The translations under genes and the position numbers were made by a program. From Pseudomonas flexibilis (GTDB taxonomy: Bacteria; Pseudomonadota; Gammaproteobacteria; Pseudomonadales; Pseudomonadaceae), in assembly GCF_000802425.1 (NCBI RefSeq), contig NZ_JRUD01000019.1, forward strand, positions 124,001 to 188,000: 64,000 bases of DNA, in the 5' to 3' direction. How positions within the stretch are numbered: position 1 is the stretch's first letter; each line of letters starts with the position of its first letter. Below are positions 1 to 8,428 of this stretch, one piece after another. A model generated the notes under the pieces. It did not search any database. It was not told the origin of the DNA and saw nothing but the letters and a program-made list of their open reading frames with translations.

Positions 1-2
1 CG

Positions 3-188
3 CTGATGGATTTCGGCGACAGCCTGAGCCGCTATCTGGCCCAGATCGGCCGTTTCGAGGCCTTCCACAGCGATCGCAAGCCCTGGCCATTCGCCGACTG
101 GCCGGCTGCACGCGCTCCGGAGCGGGATGTCGAGCCGGTTGCGCCGGCGCCGGTCAAGCCCGCAGACGATACCGCGCCCCGCCCATGA
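3..188 (+). CDS. DUF4389-type membrane protein, 3' end only
   Basis: Only the C-terminal end of this gene lies in the window; it reads in from the left edge. The visible residues include an FGDSLSRYLAQI-type stretch and a KPWPFADWP motif followed by a Pro/Ala-rich tail. From memory this is how Pseudomonas DUF4389 proteins end; these are small inner-membrane proteins of unknown function usually encoded immediately before sixA. The stop codon overlaps the sixA start (ATGA), so the two are translationally coupled. No function can be assigned, and the membrane part is outside the window. Confidence 0.7.
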   Translation: MMDFGDSLSRYLAQIGRFEAFHSDRKPWPFADWPAARAPERDVEPVAPAPVKPADDTAPRP

Positions 189-640
189 GGCTCTGGTTGC
201 TGCGCCACGGCGAAGCGCAACGCTTCGCCCCGCAGGATGCCTTGCGGGCGCTGACCGAACAGGGGCGTCGGGAGGTGCTGGAAAGCGCAGCCCAGCTGCG
301 CGGGCGACCCCTTGAAGCCATCCTGGCCAGCCCGTACGTGCGGGCCCGCCAGACGGCCGAGCTGGTTGCCGAGACGCTGGGCTACCCCGGCGTGGTGGAA
401 ATCCAGGCCTGGCTGACGCCGGACAGTGACCCCGCGGATGCGTTGAGTCAGCTGTTCCGGCGGCCCGAAGGCGAGTTGCTGGTGGTCACTCACCAGCCCT
501 TCGTCGGCGCGCTGGCCGGGCTGTTGCTGCACGGCCACCGCCAGTCCCCGCTGCCCATGCGGACCGCCGCACTGGTCGGCCTGGAGGGGGATTACCTGCT
601 CGCTGGCGCCATGGACCTGCTCGTCCAGCCTTCCCGCTAA
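185..640 (+). CDS. sixA: Phosphohistidine phosphatase SixA
   Basis: A 151-residue member of the histidine phosphatase (phosphoglycerate-mutase-like) superfamily. The catalytic LLRHGEA motif is at residues 4-10, where His7 would carry the phosphate. A second Arg-rich segment (SPYVRARQTAE) and the late catalytic His in VVTHQP are also present. SixA removes phosphate from phosphohistidine, for example on HPt domains or PTS components, in the cytoplasm. The length (about 150-160) is normal for the family. It overlaps the upstream DUF4389 gene by 4 bases. Assignment is firm at family level; the physiological substrate here is not visible. Confidence 0.9.
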   Translation: MRLWLLRHGEAQRFAPQDALRALTEQGRREVLESAAQLRGRPLEAILASPYVRARQTAELVAETLGYPGVVEIQAWLTPDSDPADALSQLFRRPEGELLVVTHQPFVGALAGLLLHGHRQSPLPMRTAALVGLEGDYLLAGAMDLLVQPSR

Positions 641-710
641 GCTTTTTGGTGATGGTTGCAGCCGCAGCGGCAGTCGTCGCTTGCGCAATCGGCGAACCCG
701 TGAAACATTA

Positions 711-728
711 ACCAAGCAAGTGCTTGGT
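711..728. promoter_or_regulatory. Palindromic TetR-type operator upstream of acyl-CoA ligase
   Basis: ACCAAGCA-AG-TGCTTGGT is a perfect 8+2+8 inverted repeat ending 38 bases before the GTG start of the acyl-CoA ligase. Short perfect palindromes of this shape are typical binding sites of TetR-family regulators of fatty acid and acyl-CoA metabolism. The regulator itself is not encoded next to it in this window. The role as an operator is inference from symmetry and position. Confidence 0.6.
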
Positions 729-766
729 AGTCTAAAAAACAACAACAAGAAAATGGAGGGACGCCG

Positions 767-2494
767 GTGGCCATCACGCAACCGTTGCTGCCGCTAGAGC
801 AATTCTATTGGCGCGAGAAACGACACCCCGATCGGCGCTACCTGATCCAGCCCCAGGCAGGCGGACAGGTGGAAGAGCTGACCTGGGGGCAAGTGGGCGA
901 GCAGGCCCGCCGCGCGGCAGCCTGGCTGCGGCAGCTGGAGCTGGCACCGGGCAGTCGCATTGCAATCATTTCCAAGAACTGCGCGCACTGGATTGTCGCC
1001 GACCTGGCAATCTGGATGGCCGGACACGTTTCCGTGCCGCTCTATCCCAACCTCACCGCCGAGTCGGTACGCCAGATCCTCGAGCACTCGGAAAGCGCTG
1101 TAGCGTTCATCGGCAAGCTGGACGACTGGCCGGCCATGGCCCCTGGCGTCCCCGAGGGGGTACGCACCGTCGGCTTGCCGCTGCGGCCCACGGGCCGCTT
1201 CGATCATCTGTGGAGCGACCTGCAGGCCTGCACGCCGATCACCGACAACCCGGCTCCCCAGGCCTGTCGGCTGGCCACCATCATCTACACCTCCGGCACC
1301 ACCGGCGTACCCAAGGGCGTGATGCACAGCTTTGGCAACTTCGGCTTCACCGGCAGGCAAGCGGTCGCGCTGTTCGGTGTGCAGGAGGGGGACCGGGGCC
1401 TTTCCTACCTGCCGCTGTGCCATGTGGCCGAGCGTATCTTCGTCGAGGTGGTGTCGTTCTACGGGGGGCAGACGGTGTATTTCGCCGAGAGCCTGGATAC
1501 CTTCATTCACGATATCCGCCGTGCCCGGCCCACCCTGTTCTTCGCCGTGCCACGCATCTGGACCAAGTTCCAGCACGGCGTATTCGCGCGCATGTCGCCG
1601 CGCCGGCTGGATGTCCTCATGAAGCTGCCCGTTCTCGGCGGCCTGCTGCGGCGCAAGGTGCTCGCCGGCCTGGGCCTGGATGCCGTGCGCTATGCCTTTT
1701 CCGGTGGTGCGCCGGTGCCCGAGTCGCTGCTGGATTGGTACCGGCGGCTCGGCCTGGAGATTAACGAGGTCTACGGGATGACCGAGAACTGCGGCTACTC
1801 GCACGTCGGCCGCCCGGGCGAACGCAAGCCAGGCTGGATCGGGCGCAGCAATCCGGGCGTGGAGGTACGTATCAGCACCGAGGGCGAAGTGCAGGTGCGC
1901 AGCCAGGCGGTCATGCAGGGCTACTACAAGGAGCCATCGATGACCGCCGATACCCTGACCGAGGACGGCTTCCTGCGCACGGGCGACAAGGGCGAGCTGG
2001 ACGGCAGCGGATTCCTGCGCTTGACCGGGCGCATCAAGGAAATCTTCAAGACCAGCAAGGGCAAGTACGTGGCGCCGGCGCCCATCGAGAACCGCCTGGC
2101 GGAACACGAGCAGATCGAGCTGGTCTGTGTCGTCGGCGACGGGCTGCCCAGGCCAATGGCCCTCTGCGTGCTGTCGGAAACCGGCAAGGCGCAGGCGCGC
2201 GAGCACCTGGAAGGGCATCTCCATCGGCTGCTGGGTGACGTCAACGCCGGGCTCGACAAGCATGAACAGCTCAAGGGACTGGTGATCATCGGCGACCTGT
2301 GGGCGGTGGAGAACGGCTTTCTCACCCCGACGCTGAAGATCCGCCGGGCCATGGTGGAGCGCCATTACGGCCACTGTTTCGAGGCATGGGGCGAGCACGC
2401 ACGGGCGGTGCTCTGGCATGACGGCAAGGAGAACGGGCATGGCGATCTGGCGACAGACTCCGGATCTCGAGCGGCTCACAGCCCAGCTGGCTGA
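767..2494 (+). CDS. AMP-binding long-chain acyl-CoA ligase (FadD-like)
   Basis: A 575-residue adenylate-forming enzyme expected to activate a carboxylic acid, probably a medium- or long-chain fatty acid, to its CoA thioester through an acyl-adenylate. The P-loop-like motif YTSGTTGVPKG lies near residue 173, EVYGMTEN in the middle, and the C-terminal RTGDKGELD and GRIKEIFKTSKGKYV motifs carry the conserved Asp and Lys residues. The GTG start is supported by GGAGGG 6 bases upstream. It overlaps the thioesterase gene that follows, so ligase and acyl-CoA hydrolase are coupled. A perfect palindrome just upstream suggests control by a TetR-type repressor. In P. aeruginosa the equivalent gene also precedes a hotdog thioesterase. 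Substrate is not determinable. Confidence 0.88.
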   Translation: MAITQPLLPLEQFYWREKRHPDRRYLIQPQAGGQVEELTWGQVGEQARRAAAWLRQLELAPGSRIAIISKNCAHWIVADLAIWMAGHVSVPLYPNLTAESVRQILEHSESAVAFIGKLDDWPAMAPGVPEGVRTVGLPLRPTGRFDHLWSDLQACTPITDNPAPQACRLATIIYTSGTTGVPKGVMHSFGNFGFTGRQAVALFGVQEGDRGLSYLPLCHVAERIFVEVVSFYGGQTVYFAESLDTFIHDIRRARPTLFFAVPRIWTKFQHGVFARMSPRRLDVLMKLPVLGGLLRRKVLAGLGLDAVRYAFSGGAPVPESLLDWYRRLGLEINEVYGMTENCGYSHVGRPGERKPGWIGRSNPGVEVRISTEGEVQVRSQAVMQGYYKEPSMTADTLTEDGFLRTGDKGELDGSGFLRLTGRIKEIFKTSKGKYVAPAPIENRLAEHEQIELVCVVGDGLPRPMALCVLSETGKAQAREHLEGHLHRLLGDVNAGLDKHEQLKGLVIIGDLWAVENGFLTPTLKIRRAMVERHYGHCFEAWGEHARAVLWHDGKENGHGDLATDSGSRAAHSPAG

Positions 2495-2879
2495 CACCAT
2501 TGGCGAGCTGCTCGACATCCGCTTCGAGGCATTCGATGCCGACACGCTGACCGCCAGCATGGTGGTCGACCGACGAACCCATCAGCCCTACGGCCTGCTG
2601 CACGGCGGCGCCTCGGTGGTGCTCGCCGAGACCCTGGGCTCGATGGCCAGCTACCTGTGCCTCGACCCACAGACCCACTATTGCGTGGGACTGGAGGTCA
2701 ACGCCAACCACCTGCGGGCGCTGCGCAGCGGTCGGGTCACCGCCGTGGCCCGGCCGGTGCACCTGGGACGCACCACCCACGTCTGGGATATCCGCCTGCA
2801 CGGAAAGGACGGCAAGCCCAGCTGTATCGCGCGGCTGACCGTGGCGGTGGTCCCCCACGCCGCGCAGCCACCGACCTGA
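2439..2879 (+). CDS. Hotdog-fold acyl-CoA thioesterase (PaaI/YdiI-like)
   Basis: A 146-residue single-domain hotdog protein. The helix motif HGGASVVLAETLGS carries the usual catalytic Glu and is preceded by HQPYGLLHGGAS, as in YdiI/MenI-type acyl-CoA thioesterases. It would hydrolyse acyl-CoA or aryl-CoA esters in the cytoplasm. I chose the ATG at 2439 (MAIWRQTPDLE) over an upstream in-frame ATG because an AAGGAGAA ribosome-binding site sits 7-8 bases before it and family members begin this way. The gene starts inside the end of the acyl-CoA ligase, which suggests co-translation and a role in clearing acyl-CoA made by it. The exact substrate is unknown. Confidence 0.85.
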   Translation: MAIWRQTPDLERLTAQLADTIGELLDIRFEAFDADTLTASMVVDRRTHQPYGLLHGGASVVLAETLGSMASYLCLDPQTHYCVGLEVNANHLRALRSGRVTAVARPVHLGRTTHVWDIRLHGKDGKPSCIARLTVAVVPHAAQPPT

Positions 2880-2985
2880 TGTTGGCTTGGCCGGAGTGCC
2901 GTCCTGTGCGGCGCTTCCGGCCGTTGCCGGTGGCCTGCGGGAAAGCAACAATCCCGGCCTGTTTTTCACGCCGCCAGACCCGCCG

Positions 2986-3780
2986 ATGTCCCGTGTCCTG
3001 TTCTTCGCCCACGCCAACGGATTTCCGTCGGAAACCTACCGCAAGCTCTTTACCGGGCTGGAGCCCGACTACCGTATCCATCGCCTGGCACAGCACGGCC
3101 ATGACCCGCGTTTTCCGGTGGATGACAACTGGGGCAATCTGGTCGTCGAGCTGATCGAGTCGCTGGAGCGCCTCGACGGGCCGGTCTGGGGTGTTGGTCA
3201 TTCGTTGGGCGGCATCCTGCATTTCCATGCGGCCCTGCGTCGACCGGAACTGTACCGGGGCGTGGTGATGTTGGATTCGCCGCTGCTGACGGTGGTCGAC
3301 CGGCTGGCCATCCGCGCCGCCAAACGCTTCGGTTTCATCGACCGGCTCACCCCGGCCGGCCGTAGCCTGGGCCGTCGCGACCGTTTCGCCGACCACGCGC
3401 AAGCCCGCGCGTATTTCGCCGGCAAGGCGCTGTTTCGCCGTTTCGACCCCGACTGTCTGGACGATTATGTCCGCCATGGCCTGGCGCCGGCCGAGGATGG
3501 TCTGCGCCTGAGGTTCGATCCGGCTACCGAAATCGACATCTACCGCAGCGTGCCGCACCGGGTTCCAGGCAGGCCGCAGCGCCTGGCCGTCCCCCTGGCC
3601 ATGGTGCGCGGGCGCGACAGCCGCACCGTGCTGCCCCATCATGTACGCCTGGCCCGGCGACTGCCGCGTGGCGAGTGTCTTTCGGTGCCGGGTAGCCACA
3701 TGTTTCCGCTGGAACGCCCGCAACACACCGCCGAATTGCTGCGCGGCCTGTTGCATCGCTGGGAGGAGCAAGCCCCATGA
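2986..3780 (+). CDS. Alpha/beta hydrolase
   Basis: A 264-residue alpha/beta hydrolase. The N terminus has the FFAHANGFP segment that plays the oxyanion-hole role. The nucleophile elbow GHSLGG places the catalytic Ser at about residue 73, and a late GSHMFPLE supplies the His. The start at 2986 (MSRVLFFAHANGF) is chosen over an upstream in-frame codon because the conserved fold begins there. It overlaps the next hydrolase gene by 4 bases (ATGA). Both resemble the pair of uncharacterised hydrolases that in P. aeruginosa lie before a glutathione transferase. No signal peptide is seen, so it is probably cytoplasmic. Substrate unknown. Confidence 0.85.
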   Translation: MSRVLFFAHANGFPSETYRKLFTGLEPDYRIHRLAQHGHDPRFPVDDNWGNLVVELIESLERLDGPVWGVGHSLGGILHFHAALRRPELYRGVVMLDSPLLTVVDRLAIRAAKRFGFIDRLTPAGRSLGRRDRFADHAQARAYFAGKALFRRFDPDCLDDYVRHGLAPAEDGLRLRFDPATEIDIYRSVPHRVPGRPQRLAVPLAMVRGRDSRTVLPHHVRLARRLPRGECLSVPGSHMFPLERPQHTAELLRGLLHRWEEQAP

Positions 3781-4640
3781 CCGCCCGGGTCGAAGAAATC
3801 CGTCTCAACCTGCCCCATGTCGAACTGGCTGCGCACCTGTACGGCCCCGAGGATGGCCGGCCGGTACTGGCCCTGCACGGCTGGCTGGACAACGCCGCCA
3901 CGTTCGCCCGGCTTGCGCCGAAGCTGGAGGGGCTGCGCATCGTCGCGCTGGACTTCGCCGGTCACGGCCACTCTGCTCACCGGGGCGCCGGCGCTGGCTA
4001 CCAGTTGTGGGACTACGTCATGGACGTGCTGCTGGTAGCCGAAGAGCTGGGCTGGCAGCGCTTCTCGCTGCTCGGCCATTCCCTGGGCGGCATCATTTCC
4101 ATGATGCTGGCCTCGTCGATGCCCGATCGGGTCGAGCGGCTGGCGCTGATCGACGGCCTGGTGCCCTATGTCGGCGAGGCCGAGCAGGCGCCGCAGAAGC
4201 TTGGCGAGGCCCTGCAGGCGCAGCTGAACCTGCGCACCAAGCGCAAGCCGGTGTATGCCACCCTCGAGCAGGCCGTCGAGGCGCGCATGAAAGGGGTGGG
4301 AGATGTTTCCCGCGAGGCGGCGGAACTGCTGGCCGTCCGCGGGCTGATGCCGGTGCCGGGCGGTTACACCTGGCGCACCGATGCGCGGTTGACCCTGCCC
4401 AGCCCGCTGCGCCTGACCCGCGCGCATGCCCGGGCCTTTGTCGAAGCGCTGCGCTGTCCGGTCGATCTGGTGGTGGCTGAGCAGGGCATGCTGGCGAGTG
4501 AACAGCTGCTGATGACGTGGCTCACCCTGCTGCCGATCACTGTGCATCGCCTGCCCGGGGGCCATCACCTGCATCTGGATGACGAGGCGGGCGCACAGGC
4601 CGTCGCAGACTGTTTCAATCGAGCCTTTGCCGTGCCTTGA
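3777..4640 (+). CDS. Alpha/beta hydrolase
   Basis: A 287-residue alpha/beta hydrolase. [11 protein letters not shown] near residue 32 is the oxyanion motif, LDFAGHGHS follows, GHSLGG places the nucleophile Ser at about 102, and GGHHLHLD near the C terminus carries the catalytic His. It is translationally coupled to the preceding hydrolase (ATGA overlap). The two proteins differ enough in sequence that a recent tandem duplication is unlikely. Family assignment is firm. Ester, lactone or epoxide substrates are all possible and cannot be separated by reading. Confidence 0.87.
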   Translation: MTARVEEIRLNLPHVELAAHLYGPEDGRPVLALHGWLDNAATFARLAPKLEGLRIVALDFAGHGHSAHRGAGAGYQLWDYVMDVLLVAEELGWQRFSLLGHSLGGIISMMLASSMPDRVERLALIDGLVPYVGEAEQAPQKLGEALQAQLNLRTKRKPVYATLEQAVEARMKGVGDVSREAAELLAVRGLMPVPGGYTWRTDARLTLPSPLRLTRAHARAFVEALRCPVDLVVAEQGMLASEQLLMTWLTLLPITVHRLPGGHHLHLDDEAGAQAVADCFNRAFAVP

Positions 4641-4692
4641 CTTGCGCCGGCCAACTGGCGAGGCTGCAAGCCACTGTGAGTGGAGAGCAGCC

Positions 4693-5355
4693 ATGATTGA
4701 TCTGTATACGGCCGATACCCCCAACGGCTTCAAGGTGTCCATCGCCCTCGAGGAGCTGAGCCTGCCCTACGAGGTGCATGCGCTCAGTTTCGCCAACCGG
4801 GAGCAGAAGGCGCCCGAGTATCTGAAGATCAACCCCAACGGACGCATTCCCGCCATTGTCGATCGCGACAATGACCATTTCGCCGTGTTCGAATCCGGTG
4901 CCATTCTGATCTATCTGGCCGAGAAGACCGGGCGCCTGATGCCAAGCGATTTCAAGGGCCGCTCCACGGTGATCCAGTGGCTGATGTTCCAGATGGGCGG
5001 TGTCGGCCCCATGCAGGGTCAGGCCAACGTCTTCTATCGCTACTTCCCGGAAAAGATTCCCGCCGCCATCGAGCGCTACCAGAACGAAACCCGTCGGCTG
5101 TACGAGGTGCTCGATAGCCGCCTTGGCCAAGTGGAGTACCTGGCCGGCGACTACAGCATCGCCGACATCGCCACCTTCCCGTGGGTGCGTATCCATGACT
5201 GGGCGGGGGTGAGCGTGGACGGTCTGGAGCATCTGCAGCGCTGGATGACCGCGCTGGAGGCCCGGCCTGCAGTGCAACGCGGGCTGCAGGTGCCGCCCAG
5301 CACCAAGGCCGAGGCCGAACAGGTGAAAGCCGCCCAGTCGATCCTGGTCCGGTGA
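4693..5355 (+). CDS. Glutathione S-transferase (YfcG/Nu-like)
   Basis: A 220-residue two-domain GST. The N-terminal thioredoxin-like domain begins [14 protein letters not shown] and contains [11 protein letters not shown] and the glutathione-binding ESGAIL motif. The all-alpha C-terminal domain contains [16 protein letters not shown]. This pattern resembles the YfcG/Nu-class enzymes, which have disulfide-bond reductase activity with glutathione. The start at 4693 is the ATG directly before the conserved strand; an upstream in-frame codon would add an implausible basic leader. It follows the hydrolase pair after 52 bases and precedes the DUF4892 gene by 7 bases. Cytoplasmic. Confidence 0.9.
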   Translation: MIDLYTADTPNGFKVSIALEELSLPYEVHALSFANREQKAPEYLKINPNGRIPAIVDRDNDHFAVFESGAILIYLAEKTGRLMPSDFKGRSTVIQWLMFQMGGVGPMQGQANVFYRYFPEKIPAAIERYQNETRRLYEVLDSRLGQVEYLAGDYSIADIATFPWVRIHDWAGVSVDGLEHLQRWMTALEARPAVQRGLQVPPSTKAEAEQVKAAQSILVR

Positions 5356-5362
5356 GGTGCGG

Positions 5363-6166
5363 ATGCGTCAGTTCCTGATCGGTTCCCTGTTCCTGAATCT
5401 CATCGCCCTGCCGGTTACTTACGCCGAGGAGGTGCGGTTGCCCGAGTTGCCGGTGCCGCAGCAAGCGCAGTTGAGTGAGGCACGCGAAAGCGAGGGCGTT
5501 CAGCGCGTCTATCCGCAGGCATCGATCAGCCGCATCAGCGGACGTCTGCGTATCGACCAGTCCATCGAAACCCGGGGGCGGCTCACTGCACTCACCTGGG
5601 AACTGCCGGATGAGCGTCATCTGGGCGAGGCATTCGCCCAGGCCCGTCTGGCGCTGCTCGAGCAGGGCGCGCAACTGCTCTACTGGTGCGAAGGGCGTGA
5701 CTGCGGCTCCAGCAGCCTGTGGGCCAACAGCATCTTCGGCAACGCCCGCCTGTACGGCCCGGACAACCAGCAGGGCTACATGCTGCTGCGTCTGGATGAG
5801 CCCCGTGCCGACAGCCTGCTGGCGCTGTACATGATCACCCGCGGCAACCGCCGCGCCTACCTGCACGCCGAGCGCCTGGACGCCGACGCCCCACTGGGCA
5901 GGGTGCTGCCCAGCGCCGCCACGCTGCTGCGGCAGCTGCGCGAGCACGGCTCGCTGGCGCTGCGCGACCTGTCAGGGGAGCCGGACCCGGAGTGGGTCAG
6001 TGTGCTGGTGCGGGCCCTGAACCTCGACAGCACCCTGCGTGTCAGTCTGGCCGGCCCCCAGGCGGCGGCCTGGCGCGACGCCCTGGTGGCGCGTAATGTG
6101 CGTGCCGGTCGCCTGGAGCTGGCGGCGAATGGTGGCGACGGACTGCGTATCGAACTGCTGCGCTGA
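5363..6166 (+). CDS. DUF4892-type exported protein
   Basis: A 267-residue protein with a clear signal peptide (MRQFLIGSLFLNLIALPVTYA, cleavage about residue 21). The ATG at 5363 is chosen rather than a GTG two codons upstream because it follows GAGGT and gives a clean signal sequence. The body contains a YWCEGRDCGSSSLWANSIF segment with two Cys and an OmpA-like alternation near the C terminus. From memory this matches the DUF4892 family of Pseudomonas and relatives. It is expected in the periplasm or outer membrane. It follows the GST gene closely. No function is known to me. Confidence 0.7.
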   Translation: MRQFLIGSLFLNLIALPVTYAEEVRLPELPVPQQAQLSEARESEGVQRVYPQASISRISGRLRIDQSIETRGRLTALTWELPDERHLGEAFAQARLALLEQGAQLLYWCEGRDCGSSSLWANSIFGNARLYGPDNQQGYMLLRLDEPRADSLLALYMITRGNRRAYLHAERLDADAPLGRVLPSAATLLRQLREHGSLALRDLSGEPDPEWVSVLVRALNLDSTLRVSLAGPQAAAWRDALVARNVRAGRLELAANGGDGLRIELLR

Positions 6167-6232
6167 TGATCCTGCGTACCCGGGCCCCGCGAGCCCTGAT
6201 CACCTTGTGCCGCCGGGAGCGGCTGACCTCCG

Positions 6233-7303
6233 ATGATGAGCAATGACCGCCTGCTGATTCAGATTCTGCTGTTGAGCCTGCTGGGCGCCAGCCTGTGGGT
6301 GCTGGCGCCCTTCGTGTCCGCCCTGTTCTGGGCAGCGGTGCTGGCCTTCGCGTCCTGGCCGCTGATGCGCTTGCTGACCCGCTGGCTGTCGGGGCGCCAG
6401 ACGGTGGCCGCTGCCGTGCTGACCGCCGGCTGGATGCTGCTGGTGGCGGTGCCGCTGGTCCTGCTGGGGCTGAACATGGCGGATCATCTGCGTGATCTGA
6501 ATGCGCTGATCCATGACCTGCAGGACGCCGGCCTGCCGCCGGCGCCAGCCTGGCTGGTCGAGATTCCGCTGATTGGCGACTGGCTGCGTGACACCTGGCG
6601 CGAGCTCGACGAGCAGGGCACGGCGCTGTTCGATGCCCTGCGCCCGCACCTGGGCTTCCTGGGCAACTGGCTGCTGGGGCGCAGCGCGCAGATTGCCGGC
6701 GGCATGATCGAACTGGCGCTGAGCCTGGTGCTGGTGTTCTTCTTCTACCGCGACGGCCCCCGCCTGTCGGCCTTCGTGCACAGCGTGCTGGAACGCCTGA
6801 TCGGTCGGCGCGCGGACCACTATCTGGAGCTGGTGGCCGCCACCATCCAGCGGGTGGTCAACGGCGTAATCGGGACCGCGGCGGCGCAAGCCGCGCTGGC
6901 CGGCATCGGCCTTGCCATTGCCGGGGTGCCCGGCGTACTGCCGCTGGCCCTGCTGACCTTCGTGCTCAGCCTGATTCCCATGGGGCCGCCGCTGGTGTGG
7001 ATTCCCGCCACCGTATGGCTGGTGGGCCAGGAGGCGTATGGCATGGCGATTTTCCTGGCCGTGTGGGGCACCTTCGTGATCAGCGGCGTGGACAACGTGC
7101 TCAAGCCCTACCTGATCAGCCGGGGCGGCAATCTGCCGCTGGTGGTGGTGCTGCTCGGCGTGTTCGGCGGCATCCTGGCCTTCGGCTTCATGGGCCTGTT
7201 CCTCGGGCCCACCCTGCTGGCGGTGGCCTACAGCCTGCTCAATGACTGGGTCGGCAAGGCGGAGGAGCAGAAAGCCGCCGAGACGGGCGGGCCGGTGCTG
7301 TAG
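6233..7303 (+). CDS. AI-2E family transporter (YdiK/PerM-like permease)
   Basis: A 356-residue polytopic inner-membrane protein. An N-terminal hairpin of hydrophobic segments is followed by a soluble middle part, then a cluster of hydrophobic helices from about residue 150 onward, with the family-typical VVNGVIGTAAAQAALAG and GVDNVLKPYLISRGGNLP motifs. The AI-2E exporter superfamily name comes from TqsA; most members have no proven substrate. Two adjacent ATG codons (6233 and 6236) are equally possible. It ends 9 bases before the convergent patatin gene. It could be any small-molecule or ion exporter. Confidence 0.87.
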   Translation: MMSNDRLLIQILLLSLLGASLWVLAPFVSALFWAAVLAFASWPLMRLLTRWLSGRQTVAAAVLTAGWMLLVAVPLVLLGLNMADHLRDLNALIHDLQDAGLPPAPAWLVEIPLIGDWLRDTWRELDEQGTALFDALRPHLGFLGNWLLGRSAQIAGGMIELALSLVLVFFFYRDGPRLSAFVHSVLERLIGRRADHYLELVAATIQRVVNGVIGTAAAQAALAGIGLAIAGVPGVLPLALLTFVLSLIPMGPPLVWIPATVWLVGQEAYGMAIFLAVWGTFVISGVDNVLKPYLISRGGNLPLVVVLLGVFGGILAFGFMGLFLGPTLLAVAYSLLNDWVGKAEEQKAAETGGPVL

Positions 7304-7312
7304 GTCTCACGG

Positions 7313-8296
7313 TCAGGCCGTGTCTTCGTAATTGTCCAGGGTGTCGCTGGCGATCTGCCGGCCCAGTGCGATGAGTTCTTGGGCGCGGTGGAAGTCGAAG
7401 AAGCGACAGACCTTGCGCGGCACGTTGATCAGGATGTCCGGCGGATAGCCGGCGATCTTGTACTGGGCCAGCGAGGTCTGCATGGCCTCGAAGCTCTGGT
7501 TGACCAGTTCCAGCAGCGACGCCGGACCGACCTGGTCCACCACGCGCGTGCCGCTGGCCGAACGCGGCGAGCCTGGTTTGAGCGGCGCGGCGATCGGTTG
7601 CTGGGCTTCCGGATCGGCCTCCTCGGGAGCGCTCGGCGCATGGCCGTTGCCATTGCCGGTGCGCATGAAGGGCAGGCGGTGGAGCATGCCTTCGAAGCGG
7701 TTGCGCATCGCGGGCGGACGCTCGATCTCCGGCAGGCGGTAATGGCGATGCCCGGCGGCGTTGAGGTTGACCGCCACGATCAGGTCGCTATGGCTGGAGA
7801 CCACCGGCACGATGGGCAGGGGGTTGAGCAGGCCGCCATCCACCAGCGTGCGCTGGTCCTGCAGGACCGGGGTGAAGATGCTGGGAATCGCCGCCGAGGC
7901 GCGCATGGCCTGGTGCAGGTCGCCTTCCTGGAACCAGATTTCCTGCTGGTTGGTGAGGTCGGTGGCCACCGCCGTGAACGGGATCGCCAGGTCCTCGATG
8001 TTCACCTCGCCGAGGATTTCGCGAATGCGCCCGAAGACCTTCTCGCCGCGCATCATGCCCAGCGAGAAACTCACGTCCACCAGGCGCAGCACGTCCAGGT
8101 AGTCGAGGCTTTCGATCCAGGCGCGGTATTCCGGTAGCTTGCCGGCGGCGTAGATGCCGCCCACCACCGCGCCCATCGAGCAACCGGCGATGCAGGTGAT
8201 CTCGTAGCCGCGCCGTTCCAGCTCCTCGATGACGCCAATATGGGCGTAGCCGCGTGCCCCGCCCGAGCCCAGCACCAGTGCCACCCGCTTGCCCAT
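7313..8296 (-). CDS. Patatin-like phospholipase (RssA-like)
   Basis: A 327-residue patatin-domain protein. The oxyanion loop GSGGARGYAHIG is at residues 10-21, the nucleophile elbow GCSMG has Ser40, and the DGG catalytic Asp motif occurs in LVDGGLLNPLP. The C-terminal third, from about residue 205, is Pro/Ala-rich and then helical, as in RssA/YchK-type proteins. No signal peptide is present. It should be a serine acyl hydrolase acting on lipid esters in the cytoplasm or at the inner membrane face. It converges with the AI-2E permease gene and diverges from selD with 132 bases between starts. Confidence 0.88.
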   Translation of the reverse strand: MGKRVALVLGSGGARGYAHIGVIEELERRGYEITCIAGCSMGAVVGGIYAAGKLPEYRAWIESLDYLDVLRLVDVSFSLGMMRGEKVFGRIREILGEVNIEDLAIPFTAVATDLTNQQEIWFQEGDLHQAMRASAAIPSIFTPVLQDQRTLVDGGLLNPLPIVPVVSSHSDLIVAVNLNAAGHRHYRLPEIERPPAMRNRFEGMLHRLPFMRTGNGNGHAPSAPEEADPEAQQPIAAPLKPGSPRSASGTRVVDQVGPASLLELVNQSFEAMQTSLAQYKIAGYPPDILINVPRKVCRFFDFHRAQELIALGRQIASDTLDNYEDTA

Positions 8297-8364
8297 ATCG
8301 TTCCCTCGTCAAAAGGGGGGACGATAGCGCGGCGCCTCTGTCGTCGCCAAGCCCGACGTAGGCG

Positions 8365-8394
8365 CGGACAGAGGGGCCCACAGAGCGCTAGAAT
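8365..8394 (+). promoter_or_regulatory. Candidate sigma-70 promoter for selD-mnmH
   Basis: CGGACA (8365-8370) and TAGAAT (8389-8394) are separated by 18 bases and lie 34 bases before the selD ATG. They match the -35 and -10 consensus at 4 and 5 of 6 positions. Position between divergent genes fits a promoter. Prediction only. Confidence 0.4.
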
Positions 8395-8428
8395 CCCCGC
8401 CCCGATCTGAACCTCGCCCGGAGACGCC

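Noticed and set aside
794-2560. Open frame of 588 codons antisense to the acyl-CoA ligase
   Set aside because: The sense frame has all adenylate-forming motifs; the antisense frame has none.
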